This document shows positions 18,901 to 26,734 of a stretch of 64,000 nt of DNA, in pieces. Within the stretch, counting starts at the first letter, position 1. Each line of letters starts with the position of its first letter. A program made the position numbers and the translations under genes. The notes beneath the pieces were generated by a model that was given only the letters and a program-made list of their open reading frames with translations, did no database searches and was not told the DNA's origin. The stretch lies in NCBI RefSeq assembly GCF_000026365.1, contig NC_012996.1:62001-126000 (forward strand), in the 5' to 3' direction. This stretch comes from Zygosaccharomyces rouxii. Its lineage: Eukaryota; Ascomycota; Saccharomycetes; Saccharomycetales; Saccharomycetaceae.

Positions 18901-19352
18901 AGTGGCGATCTGACTTGATTACCCATACTATGTATACCACGAGTCGCCTTTTCACGATTATCTAGCTCGAGCTTAATATTATTACTACCGTTATAGCCTT
19001 CAATATCATTCCCGTTATAGCCATCAATATCATTCCCGTTATAACAATCGATATCATCGTGATTGGCATTGCTACTACTACTACTACCGCTTTTTTTCTT
19101 TTCTGCAGCAGCTACTGCAGCAGCGGCAGCAGCAGAACTCTCCATGCCAGCATCTTGCAATGGTAGATTCCCGTTTTTTGAAAGTTCTTGTGGCAGTGAA
19201 ATATTACTCAGGACTGGATTTGTATCTAAATCTGTGGTAGTTCTAGGAATAAGGGCTTGTGTGGCTAAAAACTCTGGTTTATCCGGACCTGGTTTTACAG
19301 CTGCAGGAACCTTCTGTGTCAATGACACCAGCTCATTAGAAGGCTCACTCAT
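12957..19352 (-). CDS. FAB1: FAB1, PI(3)P 5-kinase (PIKfyve)
   Basis: 2131 residues, close to the S. cerevisiae 2278. Domains in order: FYVE zinc finger at about 252-315 (CFTCGKAFTTFRRRHHCRICG ... CSGC ... VCKNC), a Cpn60/TCP1-like chaperonin domain at about 740-960 (VTGGGISSSEYINGIVFSK), a Cys-rich conserved region around 1100-1230 (CRQGCGG, WSYCKKCG), and a C-terminal PIP kinase domain at about 1850-2125. The kinase keeps the Gly-rich loop (GGKSGSGF) with Lys in FIVKEL, DLKGS, MDYSL and the metal-site IVDFIR. It converts PI(3)P to PI(3,5)P2 on the vacuole (known), the ligand of the ATG18 product encoded downstream. An N-terminal triple octapeptide repeat is listed separately. Confidence 0.97.
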   Translation of the reverse strand: MSEPSNELVSLTQKVPAAVKPGPDKPEFLATQALIPRTTTDLDTNPVLSNISLPQELSKNGNLPLQDAGMESSAAAAAAVAAAEKKKSGSSSSSNANHDDIDCYNGNDIDGYNGNDIEGYNGSNNIKLELDNREKATRGIHSMGNQVRSPLSKSDRGINGRSLTFSINNDANFKRSSIYESKSTVTAVPIRNPVTGAKQHYGDNDDASSSKSVSSSMTKSFLFGFYNNQKKNENPTKGILSKQYWMKDDSAKECFTCGKAFTTFRRRHHCRICGQIFCSGCTLLISGERFGYDKRMRVCKNCYQHADNYEDSSDEDSYGEQNSPHNDYNSAVQEASPDRWSGDSVPPSPGLGLANHNPLMKQTDLFMMNDEDVKSIVTTAEDTKLFVSTPPPPPKMAIPATRQGESLEISFPSHRNENTLDNQHMESAGSTGKDRYTIKDVDMLTPYDLQYGSSSQLPGRSANKNVKNSLRRSVFNYVNSSRHSLDKPSSSGSADSIIGNLGSKNFKFEFNYMKNARRPSSGSTKRDVNWLNHVQNEQEETGSSVSLQDDDTSEDEASMSIYSSLNDPFHSKNPIRSMRNSTKSLQRAEASLQRMRFRRKSKSRPNNKDSDSIYKGLNVLTHSTPNLVSVVDEDNAFGSQNGGSGGSSILAKPKNKLGNAGQWRRISSMAGLKVPKEKKNELNQVARLHMEALLEQVMHDQNFETTEFWTPLLKDFLRKVQDIDLSARDSNTLDFRQNCVKIKRVTGGGISSSEYINGIVFSKALPCKTMPRRLENPRILLIMFPLEYQRNENHFLSIETVFAQEQEYLDKLVSRLVSLSPDIVFVGANVSGYALELLNKVGVVVQFNVKPQVMERISKLTEADIAISVDKLAANVKMGECEEFEVKTYIYGNVSKTYTFLRGCNPSFGGTILLRGDSQEVLRKVKDVTEFMVYVLFSLKLESSFFNDNFLQLPPTYYINERKRKEELEYTGYFADFLAKFNSRILTISPTVEFPVPFLLQRARELEQELLDKRRRHELLLQKDNTEDDPRIKALGLASKLTQRDLKYLIRFLHEKEIKALELQFQKRSRHWELSYAQSHNLLGTGSHQCITVLYSMVSTKTATPCIGPQLVTIDYFWDSDISVGQFIENVIATASYPCRQGCGGLLIDHYRSYVHGSGKVDVLIEKFQTRLPKLKDIILTWSYCKKCGTSTPILQMSEKTWNYSFGKYLEVMFWSNNKGVTGIGNCTHDFTKEHVKYFGYNDLVARMEYSDLEVHELITPQRRIIWAPYKDIKMKVELYYQILDKINSFYDSVSTRLTRVKLDSMDGDKLLAGQDKLEELKERVDDEKKAVLEELETLYQDSPGDQHIKLNVIIKALHEKVVSWDTEFTEFGKKFLPSENDITRITSNQLKKLFTDFNKTQETKSQHSKDHDKSFEMEDFHGSQNEKEKNFEKDKTNLSAFNGTQTTTNDPEDSGKTKNDSSFSLPNSRRLDSNDSTGSHANRFTRPSLRKTSSINSAGINNNDLRRSSLNSSLSGDSFLTREHRTKTKVGELANFFDQMHFDALSKEFELQREKERVQLNRNKYQASRLHQSTPIVEIYKNVKDAVDEPLHDQNKRSNREGLTKSKNESHDKNSSKASTQTQFDQKLESQLENSIYQWGESVFHKGDSGKKERIDPELTSNAILNGGKEGITAAAAPPALTIANANKDEVSTQPEKSLLMKALTNFWADRSASLWKPLNYPTHPTEHIFVDSDVIIREDEPSSLIAFCLSTSDYKQKMAKLDSQQPINVAPPENSQTPDVSFSEMESQKSDDTYRNTSQIHPSKERFSSVTPDDAQTQPPNLQQLPRDENEILEAIMTKKTAVHLRYQFEDSLSVMSCKIFFAEHFDAFRRICGCNEQFVQSLSRCVKWDSSGGKSGSGFLKTLDDRFIVKELSHAELDAFIKFAPSYFEYMAQAMFHDLPTALAKAFGFYQIQVKSSISGSKNYKMDVIIMENLFYEKNPSRIFDLKGSMRNRHVEQTGKENQVLLDENMVEYIYESPIHVREYDKKLLRASLWNDTLFLAKINVMDYSLVVGIDNNGHTLTVGIVDFIRTFTWDKKLENWVKEKSIVGGNSIKKPTVVTPKQYKSRFREAMERYILMVPDPWYQENA
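18988..19058 (-). repeat. Three 24-bp tandem repeats inside FAB1
   Basis: Three nearly identical 24-base units encoding an octapeptide of the form NDI(D/E)GYNG near residues 98-121 of Fab1, in a disordered acidic part before the FYVE domain. In frame, so copy-number change would not break the gene. Confidence 0.85.
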
Positions 19353-19773
19353 ACTTCCCTGACAAAAGGAAGGAAATGCAGTTTCTATATTTCCCTTTCT
19401 CTTACCTCGAACATGTTCATATACATATTAAACTTGATTGTGTATTATATATTCGCAGCGAACGAATAATGCGATGAACTGTCACGTGAAAATCACAGGA
19501 ACAATCGATGGAATTAACTCAAGTAGTTGGGAATCGAGAGAAATGTTAAGCTAGATTCTACGAGTTTACTCATGCATTTCCCACTTTCTCAATCCTATTT
19601 TTATGCCTTGTTTTACCATCGAAGCTTCAAAGTTCTTTTTCGCCAAGTCCGTGTAGATCCTTCCGTAGATTGCCTCTGTTGTTGTATATACAAATTTATA
19701 TATAATATTCGTTAGGAGATGTGCAGAAGACCTACTTTAGTCCAGCAGACCATTGTTCAAGTAGCTAGACCAG
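19353..19773. other. Divergent promoter region FAB1 / M28 gene
   Basis: 421 bases. Contains a palindromic E-box (19492-19499) and a TATATAA-type stretch near 19697-19705, about 70 bases before the ATG of the rightward gene. No coding frame of interest. Confidence 0.6.
19492..19499. promoter_or_regulatory. E-box TCACGTGA (Cbf1-type)
   Basis: Perfect palindrome in the FAB1/M28 divergent promoter, 140 bases from the FAB1 ATG. It fits Cbf1 and other bHLH factors; which factor is unknown. Confidence 0.5.
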
Positions 19774-20742
19774 ATGATAAGGACCCTTATATGGTTGCTG
19801 ATATGGGCTCTTGCTACTCAAGGTTTAATTGACTATAGGGACTATCACGATGAATTTCTACCGAGATTTCTCTCTCTAGAGAATGCGAGTGATGATAACC
19901 TATTACTTCCATTCAACACTACGAGAACACCTGGAAGTAAAGAGTCATTAGAGATCCAAAAGCTTATTAAAAATTTCTACGATGGCCTCGAAAGCCCTTG
20001 GGAACTAGAAGAGGACTCTTTTGAGAACAAAGGGCTGAATTTCAACAATTTGGTATACACTCTAGGTGCCAATTCTAGCAGTTATGTGGTATTGAGTGCC
20101 CATTACGATTCTAAAGTGGAGCCAGAGGGCTTTATCGGTGCTACTGATAGTGCAGCATCTTGTGCAATTTTGTTGTACGTCTCTCGATTTCTTGATGCCT
20201 TCTATCAGAATGGGAATTCTTCGCTGTCAGATGAAAAGAATGGGGATGTGGGATTCAAAATTGTTTTCTTTGATGGCGAGGAATCACTAAAGCAGTGGAC
20301 AGCCGAAGATTCGTTGTATGGATCTAGGCATTTGGCAAGCAAGTGGATTGAACAGGGACTGATAGACAAAATTCATCTGTTTGTACTATTGGACCTCCTG
20401 GGTTCAAATCCAGCACCAATTAGAAGTTATTTCCGTGAAACCCATGAGGCGTATGAAAGATTGGCCAGTTTAGAATCTACATTGTTCAAATCACCTCCAC
20501 AATTAGATCCTATGGACCATTCAATCTTGCAGTTAAATGGTCCCTCTATCGATGACGATCACATCCCGTTCTATCGAGCAGGTGTACCGGTCTTACACTT
20601 GATACCATGGCCATTCCCGTCCTTTTGGCACACTTTGCAAGATGATTTCAATCACTTACAGCAGAACGAAATTGATAAATGGGCTGTTCTTCTCAGTGAG
20701 TTCTTAGTAGAAGAAAGTTCGGGATTCGCGGATCGGCTCTAA
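19774..20742 (+). CDS. Secretory M28 glutaminyl-peptide cyclotransferase-like protein (YFR018C homolog)
   Basis: 322 residues. Starts with a hydrophobic signal segment (MIRTLIWLLIWALATQG). The M28 zinc-site landmarks are present in order: His110-Tyr-Asp (SAHYDSK), GATDSAASCA, FDGEES, DLLGS and a late His in DDDHIPFYRAGVPVLHLI, followed by FWHTLQDD. This is the pattern of glutaminyl cyclases, which form N-terminal pyroglutamate in the secretory pathway (known for the animal and plant enzymes). The yeast member, YFR018C, is uncharacterised, so the activity is inferred. It lies divergent from FAB1, as YFR018C does in S. cerevisiae. Confidence 0.87.
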   Translation: MIRTLIWLLIWALATQGLIDYRDYHDEFLPRFLSLENASDDNLLLPFNTTRTPGSKESLEIQKLIKNFYDGLESPWELEEDSFENKGLNFNNLVYTLGANSSSYVVLSAHYDSKVEPEGFIGATDSAASCAILLYVSRFLDAFYQNGNSSLSDEKNGDVGFKIVFFDGEESLKQWTAEDSLYGSRHLASKWIEQGLIDKIHLFVLLDLLGSNPAPIRSYFRETHEAYERLASLESTLFKSPPQLDPMDHSILQLNGPSIDDDHIPFYRAGVPVLHLIPWPFPSFWHTLQDDFNHLQQNEIDKWAVLLSEFLVEESSGFADRL

Positions 20743-20896
20743 AAAAGGAACAGTTAAGTATACTTACAACTTACTGACAACTTGTAAACATTTTAGTGTA
20801 ATATATATTTGTAGGCGTTGAGAGGGGAGATATAGGATTGTTATTGTTATTGTAATCTGAAATCCAATTGGAATTGAATTGACACTTTGCTTAAAG

Positions 20897-22528
20897 ATGG
20901 ACGTTCAAAGTGTGGTAAAGCAGTACCGTGCCACCGAAGACAATGATTTGAAATATATGGCACTTAAGGAGGAATTATCTCCGTTAGATGTGTGTGAAAA
21001 TCTGCAAAACTATGTGGATCAACTGTTGATTCCTATCTTGATGGAAGAAGCAAATGCAGAAATTGTCAATTTGGTATCTTTACAAGTTTTCCCATATGCG
21101 GTAGAATTGTGTTTAATCAACGATAAAAGTGGTCCATGGTTTGATGATATTGTTGTGAATCCACTGATTGAAAAGATGGTTAGTGCAAGAACTACGATCG
21201 CCATTCAGACTTTGAAAACGGTGTCTAGGAAAATATGCGAGCGCCGTATACGTCTAGGGACCCGTCCCCAACTAATTGAAGAATTTCTGCAAAAATGTGA
21301 TGATACGGTTTTGAGCGTTGAAGCCCTGTATTACTTGATACAATGTTACTACGATATGCACCGTGGAGTTCCACCCCCGATTATCGATCAAATTCTCAAA
21401 CTAGCAAGATCTGGTCCGCAAGATGATACTACTAGGCTATTAATACGTGAGAGTCTCAGTAGAGCCAATTTGGATGCAATTTTACAAGTGAAAACCCAGC
21501 TGAATTTACAAGAATTGGAATTTGCGTCTGAATGCTGGTGGAGGTTTGCACCTATATTTATTGACATTTTCCATTTACAATTATTACCGTCACTCTCGAA
21601 TCACGAAACCCGAGCTTCTGCACTGCGGACTTTGCTAAACTTTCAACCCTTTTACACAATCAAACGGTTAGATGATGATACTTTACTAGGTCGTAATAAC
21701 GAAAAACTTTTGATCCAATCGTTACAAGAAATCGACCAAGAATTGAGTCGGACGGCACCAGAAACTCCGGACAAGAACCACGAACAGGAAGCAGACTCTG
21801 ATAGTGATTCTGACCCTGAGCAAACTGCATATTTGGCAGAACTACCGAGTGATGAAGAGATTGAATTTGAAAATGAAGTTGAAGGACCTGCAGAACCACT
21901 TCCTCGAGAGACAAATATCCGCAACATATGCCAAGAAATACTAACCAAATTAAAAGCTAATTTTGATTCATCACCATTATCATCTACCTACGAACCTTTA
22001 CCATCGATTTTAAACAAACTGTTCAAAAGAGAAGAGGAAGACCTTTTGTCTCTGTCCCAATTACAAGCGGCCTTAGAGACACTTTCACAACTAGCATCGG
22101 TGAGACCAACGCCTAATTTACCATGGTCTCAAATCTGCCAGGATCTAGTTCTACCAAGAATTGTTCTTGATAAGACTTTTGTGCAAAAATTGAAAGCCGG
22201 CAATCTAACCCAGTCAATTGACGAAGGTGCTACTCTAAGAGCAAGCGCTCAAAGCACTTTACAACAACTTTTACCTCTGATCGATTTTAAAACTATTTGT
22301 ATTATGCTCGAATACGAATTAAAAAACGGTATACAGGACAAGGATTCAGGTGTGAAGCAATTGGCCGCCGAGCTGGTCCACTCTCTTTTATCCACCCATT
22401 ACTCCGAGATTATTGGTCTACAATGGCAGTGGTACGCCGCTCTCTTAAAAGAAGAAGAAGACCCTCGCGACTTAGCCGCTCAGGCGCTACGGACTAGTCT
22501 TAGGGAAGATTACCCCGCTGTCGGCTAA
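20897..22528 (+). CDS. LAG2: LAG2, Cand1-like negative regulator of SCF ligases
   Basis: 543 residues from the ATG at 20897 (MDVQSVVKQYRATEDND); six codons upstream are open without ATG. The protein is helical and repeat-like, with an acidic linker (DSDSDSDPEQ ... SDEEIEFENEVEGP, about 295-335). S. cerevisiae Lag2 (about 660 residues) binds the cullin Cdc53 and blocks its Rub1 modification (known). No diagnostic motif is visible. The call rests on length class, helical composition and strong gene order, being followed by an IGD1/YOL024W-like gene and IFM1, TSR4, as YOL025W-YOL022C. It is shorter than the S. cerevisiae protein. Confidence 0.72.
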   Translation: MDVQSVVKQYRATEDNDLKYMALKEELSPLDVCENLQNYVDQLLIPILMEEANAEIVNLVSLQVFPYAVELCLINDKSGPWFDDIVVNPLIEKMVSARTTIAIQTLKTVSRKICERRIRLGTRPQLIEEFLQKCDDTVLSVEALYYLIQCYYDMHRGVPPPIIDQILKLARSGPQDDTTRLLIRESLSRANLDAILQVKTQLNLQELEFASECWWRFAPIFIDIFHLQLLPSLSNHETRASALRTLLNFQPFYTIKRLDDDTLLGRNNEKLLIQSLQEIDQELSRTAPETPDKNHEQEADSDSDSDPEQTAYLAELPSDEEIEFENEVEGPAEPLPRETNIRNICQEILTKLKANFDSSPLSSTYEPLPSILNKLFKREEEDLLSLSQLQAALETLSQLASVRPTPNLPWSQICQDLVLPRIVLDKTFVQKLKAGNLTQSIDEGATLRASAQSTLQQLLPLIDFKTICIMLEYELKNGIQDKDSGVKQLAAELVHSLLSTHYSEIIGLQWQWYAALLKEEEDPRDLAAQALRTSLREDYPAVG

Positions 22529-22539
22529 AAAGAGAAAAA

Positions 22540-22656
22540 AGGGGGTGTAAGGCGCAAAAAAAACAACCAAAAAAAGATTAAAAGGGACTTAATAGTGATG
22601 ATCAGAGCCGCCTAGACCCTTAAAAAAGAAGTAGTGGAGAATAGGGAGAAAAGGGG
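22540..22656 (+). promoter_or_regulatory. Two STRE-type AGGGG elements upstream of the IGD1-like gene
   Basis: AGGGG at 22540-22544 and 22652-22656, followed by a TATAAATA box at 22672-22679, about 100 bases before the ATG at 22782. This is the layout of a stress-induced (Msn2/4) promoter and fits a glycogen-metabolism regulator. Confidence 0.5.
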
Positions 22657-22781
22657 TGTGGGTAGTAAATGTATAAATATGGGGTAAGTTTCTCGCATTT
22701 CTATCTTTCCGTGCTTTGGTTTGCTGTTAGATTTGCATTATTTCTAGTAAGGAAGATAAGCAAGTATTGAGAAGTGGAAAG

Positions 22782-23069
22782 ATGGTATCGAATACAAGAA
22801 ATCCAATTGAAGAGCATCCTGATATGACAATGTCAGAAGATTTTCTCAGCATGGAGGATCCACCAGCAGCTAAAGAGATGGACTTTCAATGGCGGCCTCC
22901 TTCATCTGGACAGCAGATGGATGAACAGTTGCCTGAAGAGGATTCTTCTCAGACGAAGGTTCGTGCTCGCAGAGGAGCTCCAGACTTTAAGCGTAGGCCT
23001 TCTTTTGAATATGAGGATTACAAAAAAAATGCTTACAACCGCTTGAGCATATTTGATCACCAGCATTAG
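22782..23069 (+). CDS. IGD1: IGD1/YOL024W-like small protein (glycogen debranching inhibitor family)
   Basis: 95 residues from the ATG at 22782 (MVSNTRNPIEE). The body is acidic and polar, ending in a conserved-looking block RRPSFEYEDYKKNAYNRLSIFDHQ. I recall that type of C-terminal RRPSFE-x-E-D-x-K block from S. cerevisiae Igd1 (YFR017C), which inhibits the glycogen debranching enzyme Gdb1, and its duplicate YOL024W. Both positions are syntenic here: next to the YFR018C homolog and LAG2, before IFM1. The protein is about half the S. cerevisiae length, so only the tail is conserved. The stress-type promoter supports the assignment. Confidence 0.65.
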   Translation: MVSNTRNPIEEHPDMTMSEDFLSMEDPPAAKEMDFQWRPPSSGQQMDEQLPEEDSSQTKVRARRGAPDFKRRPSFEYEDYKKNAYNRLSIFDHQH

Positions 23070-23278
23070 GGTGTGTATAGTTCTGTTGTTTGTTTCTTTT
23101 TCTTTTATAATGGCGCTTCAGCCGCACATGTTTTAGATTGAAGGGCAATGGCGGGGTGTCAATTTGTACGATGAGAGTTTGCTCAGTTTAATAAAGTTTG
23201 GACAATTATTTTTTTTTTTCAAGCGTTTGAAATGAAGAAGGATCCTTAGACTCATGGAAGGGTGACCGTAGCTGTAAT

Positions 23279-25249
23279 ATGTGGAGACTGGCACAAAGCG
23301 GTAGGTTGCAGTCAGGTTTCTTGCTGGGAGTTAGGCGCTATGCGAAACCGTCCAAAAAGGCTTCTACTACAATTTCAAATAGTTTGAAAAAGCTGAATTT
23401 TGTCATCCCTAACTACATATCGGTCAATAAGCTTTCGAATCTTTTAAATTGCCGCTCTGAACGGCTAGTCAAAGACTTAACGGGATTAGGATTTGCAAAC
23501 GTCACACAGAACTACATTTTGTCGAGGGATTACGTGGAGTTAATCTTACAGGAGTATAATTATGAATTGCCCGCTTCCCGAAAGCAGTTAAACGCCCAAA
23601 CGGTTTACGATGAGTTGAAGAGTCCTGTAAATCCAAAACTGTTACAGAAGAGACCACCTGTTGTTACAATTATGGGACATGTCGATCACGGTAAGACGAC
23701 AATTATTGATCATTTGAGGAAATCATCCGTTGTATCGCAAGAGCACGGCGGTATTACACAACACATTGGTGCATTTCAAGTGGTAACACCAGTTTCCAAG
23801 AAAAAGATTACGTTTTTAGATACCCCAGGCCATGCAGCATTTTTGAAGATGAGAGAAAGAGGTGCTAATATTACGGATATTATTGTTCTTGTTGTTTCCG
23901 TTGAAGATTCCATTATGCCTCAAACGATAGAGGCCATTAAACATGCAAAGAATTCCGGTAATGAAACTATAATTGCCATTACTAAAATTGATAAGATTAA
24001 GCAACCAAGGGAAAGGGAAAGAGCCCTTGAAAGAGTAACTGCAGATTTGATTGCTCATGATATCCAGTTGGAACAGGTCGGGGGTGATGTACAAGTAGTT
24101 CCGTTGAGCGCCCGTTCTGGTGAAAATATGGATTTATTAGAGGAAAGTATTGTTCTTTTAAGTGATGTGATGGATATTAGGGCAGAAGATTCTAACAAAG
24201 TTGCCGCTGAAGGTTGGGTGTTAGAATCACAAGTGAAGAAGAGCGTCGGTATTGTAGCCACAGTTCTTTTGAAAAAAGGTTGTTTGCAAAAGGGTAATAT
24301 TCTTGTTTGTGGTAATACGTACTGTAGAGTAAGAAATCTACTTGACAGCGCAGGTAGGCCGGTAACCAAGGCAATGCCAGCAGATGCTGTAGAAGTATTA
24401 GGTTGGAAAGAAATACCTGAAGCCGGAGATCAAGTGATTCAGGCTAAAAACGAAGCACAAGCGAAGAAATACAATGCTAAGAGAATAGCACTTCTAGAAG
24501 TGGAAGAGCAGGCTATTAATGTGGAAAAGTTGAATTTGGAAAGAGGTCTTAAGAGAGATGAAGACGACGCCCAAGATGAGAATGAAGATGGCGAAGATAT
24601 TGATAGTACAAAACAGGAACTTGGTCCAAAGAAGGTGAATTTTATCGTCAAGGCCGATGTTTCTGGGTCTGCGGAAGCTATCAAAGAAAGCATTGCATCA
24701 TTAGGTAACGAAGAAGTCGTTTGTAATGTTGTTTCGTCGTCGGTGGGTCCTCCGGCAGAAAGTGATCTAAAGATGGCTCAAATTACGGACAGTAAAATAC
24801 TGTGCTTCAATTTAGGTAGCTTACCAACTGAAGTGATTAATAACAGGAAAGGTGTTGATATTAGACAGTACAATGTGATCTACAAACTGATCGAAGATGT
24901 GACTCAAGTACTGACAGATAATTTGAAACCTATTTATGAGACCAAACACGTTGCACAGATCGATGTACGAGAAATATTTGAGTTCACACTGAAGAAGAAG
25001 GTCATCAAGATCGCTGGTTGCAGAGTTGAGAATGGTAAAATTTTCAGAAACTCTACCGTTCAAATTTTGAGAAACGATCAAGTAATATTCGATGGTAAAT
25101 TAGCTACTTTGAAACAGGGTAAAGATGATACTCTTGAAGTTACAAAGGGTAATGAGTGTGGTATAACTTTTGAAAAAGGATTTGAAGATTATGAAGCAGG
25201 TGATAAGATTATGGTTTATGAAAGACAACGTGTACCTCGTTACTTGTAA
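23279..25249 (+). CDS. IFM1: IFM1, mitochondrial translation initiation factor 2
   Basis: 656 residues. Arg/Ser-rich mitochondrial presequence (MWRLAQSGRLQSGFLLGVRRYAK), an IF2-N-like segment (about 35-100), then the G domain: G1 GHVDHGKT near 132, GGITQHIG, DTPGHAAF and the specificity motif TKID (ITKIDKIKQ). Domains II to IV follow, with VKADVSGSAEAIKE in the middle and a C-terminal beta-barrel (GCRVENGKIFRN ... GFEDYEAGDKI). An acidic insert (DEDDAQDENEDGEDIDS) separates domains II and III. It places initiator tRNA on mitochondrial ribosomes (known). Followed by convergent TSR4 only 34 bases away, as YOL023W and YOL022C. Confidence 0.97.
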   Translation: MWRLAQSGRLQSGFLLGVRRYAKPSKKASTTISNSLKKLNFVIPNYISVNKLSNLLNCRSERLVKDLTGLGFANVTQNYILSRDYVELILQEYNYELPASRKQLNAQTVYDELKSPVNPKLLQKRPPVVTIMGHVDHGKTTIIDHLRKSSVVSQEHGGITQHIGAFQVVTPVSKKKITFLDTPGHAAFLKMRERGANITDIIVLVVSVEDSIMPQTIEAIKHAKNSGNETIIAITKIDKIKQPRERERALERVTADLIAHDIQLEQVGGDVQVVPLSARSGENMDLLEESIVLLSDVMDIRAEDSNKVAAEGWVLESQVKKSVGIVATVLLKKGCLQKGNILVCGNTYCRVRNLLDSAGRPVTKAMPADAVEVLGWKEIPEAGDQVIQAKNEAQAKKYNAKRIALLEVEEQAINVEKLNLERGLKRDEDDAQDENEDGEDIDSTKQELGPKKVNFIVKADVSGSAEAIKESIASLGNEEVVCNVVSSSVGPPAESDLKMAQITDSKILCFNLGSLPTEVINNRKGVDIRQYNVIYKLIEDVTQVLTDNLKPIYETKHVAQIDVREIFEFTLKKKVIKIAGCRVENGKIFRNSTVQILRNDQVIFDGKLATLKQGKDDTLEVTKGNECGITFEKGFEDYEAGDKIMVYERQRVPRYL

Positions 25250-25283
25250 ATATTGTTTATATACGATTGTCAATCAAATTTTT

Positions 25284-26486
25284 CTATTCCCATTGAACTC
25301 TAACACATTCTTCTACGTATCCCACATCGTTATCGTCGAATTGCGGTACGTAGTTTTCTAGATCTGTAAAAATCATGATGGTTCCCCATTCCATACTATC
25401 TAGCAGAGAAACCTCTTCCTCCAAATCGATAATCATTTTAGGCATTAATTGCATTTCAAATATCCTTTTTGATGATGGATTATAACCTGGGTTGGCCACT
25501 GTATTAATCAAATCAACTTTAGTATCCACATACAACAATGGCTTACCACCTAAATCGTAACGAAGCACTTGACCAGGATTATATCCGACGATTTCTTGAA
25601 ATTTTTGGAAAGTTTCATCGTCCAAAAATTTGGAAAGTTTCTCAGTACGTGGATCCAATTTAATTGGGTTTTTCTCTAGATTAGATTCAGATTCTCCTGT
25701 CAATTCTAATGCATTTTTATCAATCTTTAAATTTTTGGGTAATTTCAAGTGATCAGGTTTTTTGTTCTTGAAAGATTCTTCTTCCACGTAAAGAAGATAA
25801 CTTTTAAAAGATCTCGTAGAATCAAATTGTTTATCCTTTAAATTTTCATGCATTTTCCTGGCCGTCTTGGCAGATATCTGTTGGTCATCAGTATCCGCTT
25901 TCTCTTTCTTCGAATCGTTATTAGTGGCAGAAGTGGGTGCTGAGAATGGGTTTTCCGAGCTTTGTCCAAATGGATTGCCACCAAATGGGTTAGGATTGCT
26001 TTTAGAGGTGTCAAATGGATTAATGTTGAATTCTTTCTCCACGGATAAAGACGCCATCTTATCAGAAATCTTCTGGGAGCCAGTTTGAGGCCTGTTCTTC
26101 TTGACACCACGAATGCACCTAACTGAATTGGCCTTACGTGGACATTTAGTACAGATAAAAACGTAGAGAACTCTATCATCGTCTGGATTAATGTATCGCA
26201 TATTCTTGAGACCTGATAAGCTTTGTAAGTCTTCCATTTGGTCGTAATCCAATGGGGCAAAAGCTTGTAAGAGCAAACGCATGTTATCCTTAGATTTACA
26301 AGCACCACATTTTAGAAAGTCATCATTGGGTTTAGAATCTGGGTGTAGCCATTTAGGTTCACCGCCAATAAAAGTATCTTCGATGGAAATGTCATCTTCT
26401 TCCTTAACCGGTGTATCAACAAAACCTAAATAGACTTGACTAGTCTTATCCGCAAAGTTTTCATCATCAGATGCTGATAGTGACAT
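25284..26486 (-). CDS. TSR4: TSR4, PDCD2-family chaperone for ribosomal protein Rps2
   Basis: 400 residues. The N-terminal PDCD2 domain begins VYLGFVDTPV with zinc-type Cys pairs CGAC and, later, CTKCPRK. The C-terminal half has VGYNPGQVLRYDLGGKPLLY and ends with EWGTIMIFTDLENYVP, both typical of the family. Asn/Phe/Gly-rich NPFGGNPFGQ repeats fill the middle. Tsr4 is a cytoplasmic dedicated chaperone for Rps2 and is needed for 20S pre-rRNA processing (known). Its promoter carries clustered PAC-type GATGAG cores. tRNA-Gly lies 177 bases upstream. Confidence 0.95.
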   Translation of the reverse strand: MSLSASDDENFADKTSQVYLGFVDTPVKEEDDISIEDTFIGGEPKWLHPDSKPNDDFLKCGACKSKDNMRLLLQAFAPLDYDQMEDLQSLSGLKNMRYINPDDDRVLYVFICTKCPRKANSVRCIRGVKKNRPQTGSQKISDKMASLSVEKEFNINPFDTSKSNPNPFGGNPFGQSSENPFSAPTSATNNDSKKEKADTDDQQISAKTARKMHENLKDKQFDSTRSFKSYLLYVEEESFKNKKPDHLKLPKNLKIDKNALELTGESESNLEKNPIKLDPRTEKLSKFLDDETFQKFQEIVGYNPGQVLRYDLGGKPLLYVDTKVDLINTVANPGYNPSSKRIFEMQLMPKMIIDLEEEVSLLDSMEWGTIMIFTDLENYVPQFDDNDVGYVEECVRVQWE

Positions 26487-26552
26487 GGTTCAATGAAACT
26501 AGGATCTTAGAGTCACTTTGAAATGAAATGAACGTCAGCTGTAATTACATGA

Positions 26553-26573
26553 GATGAGATGAGATGAGATGAA
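26553..26573 (+). promoter_or_regulatory. Pentamer GAGAT repeat giving three PAC cores in the TSR4 promoter
   Basis: A run of GAGAT units holds GATGAG at 26553-26558, 26558-26563 and 26563-26568. An A/T stretch resembling an RRPE follows near 26577-26588. PAC plus RRPE is the known promoter code of ribosome-biogenesis genes (Dot6/Tod6 and Stb3). The cluster starts 67 bases upstream of the TSR4 ATG. Confidence 0.5.
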
Positions 26574-26663
26574 CTATGCAATTTTTTTGGCAAAGTTGAA
26601 CCGCATGCTCGTTTTTGTACTCTCTGGCTTTTCCTTACTAACCCAAAAGTATACAATTTGTAT

Positions 26664-26734
26664 GCGCAAATGGTTTAGTGGTAAAATTCATCGTTGCCAT
26701 CGATGAGCCCCTGGTTCGATTCCGGGTTTGCGCA
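26664..26734 (+). tRNA. tRNA-Gly (anticodon GCC)
   Basis: 71 bases. Acceptor GCGCAAA/TTTGCGC, D arm TGGTTTAGTGGTAAAA, anticodon loop TTGCCAT, T arm with TTCGATT, discriminator A. Followed by a T run that can end Pol III transcription. Confidence 0.96.
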
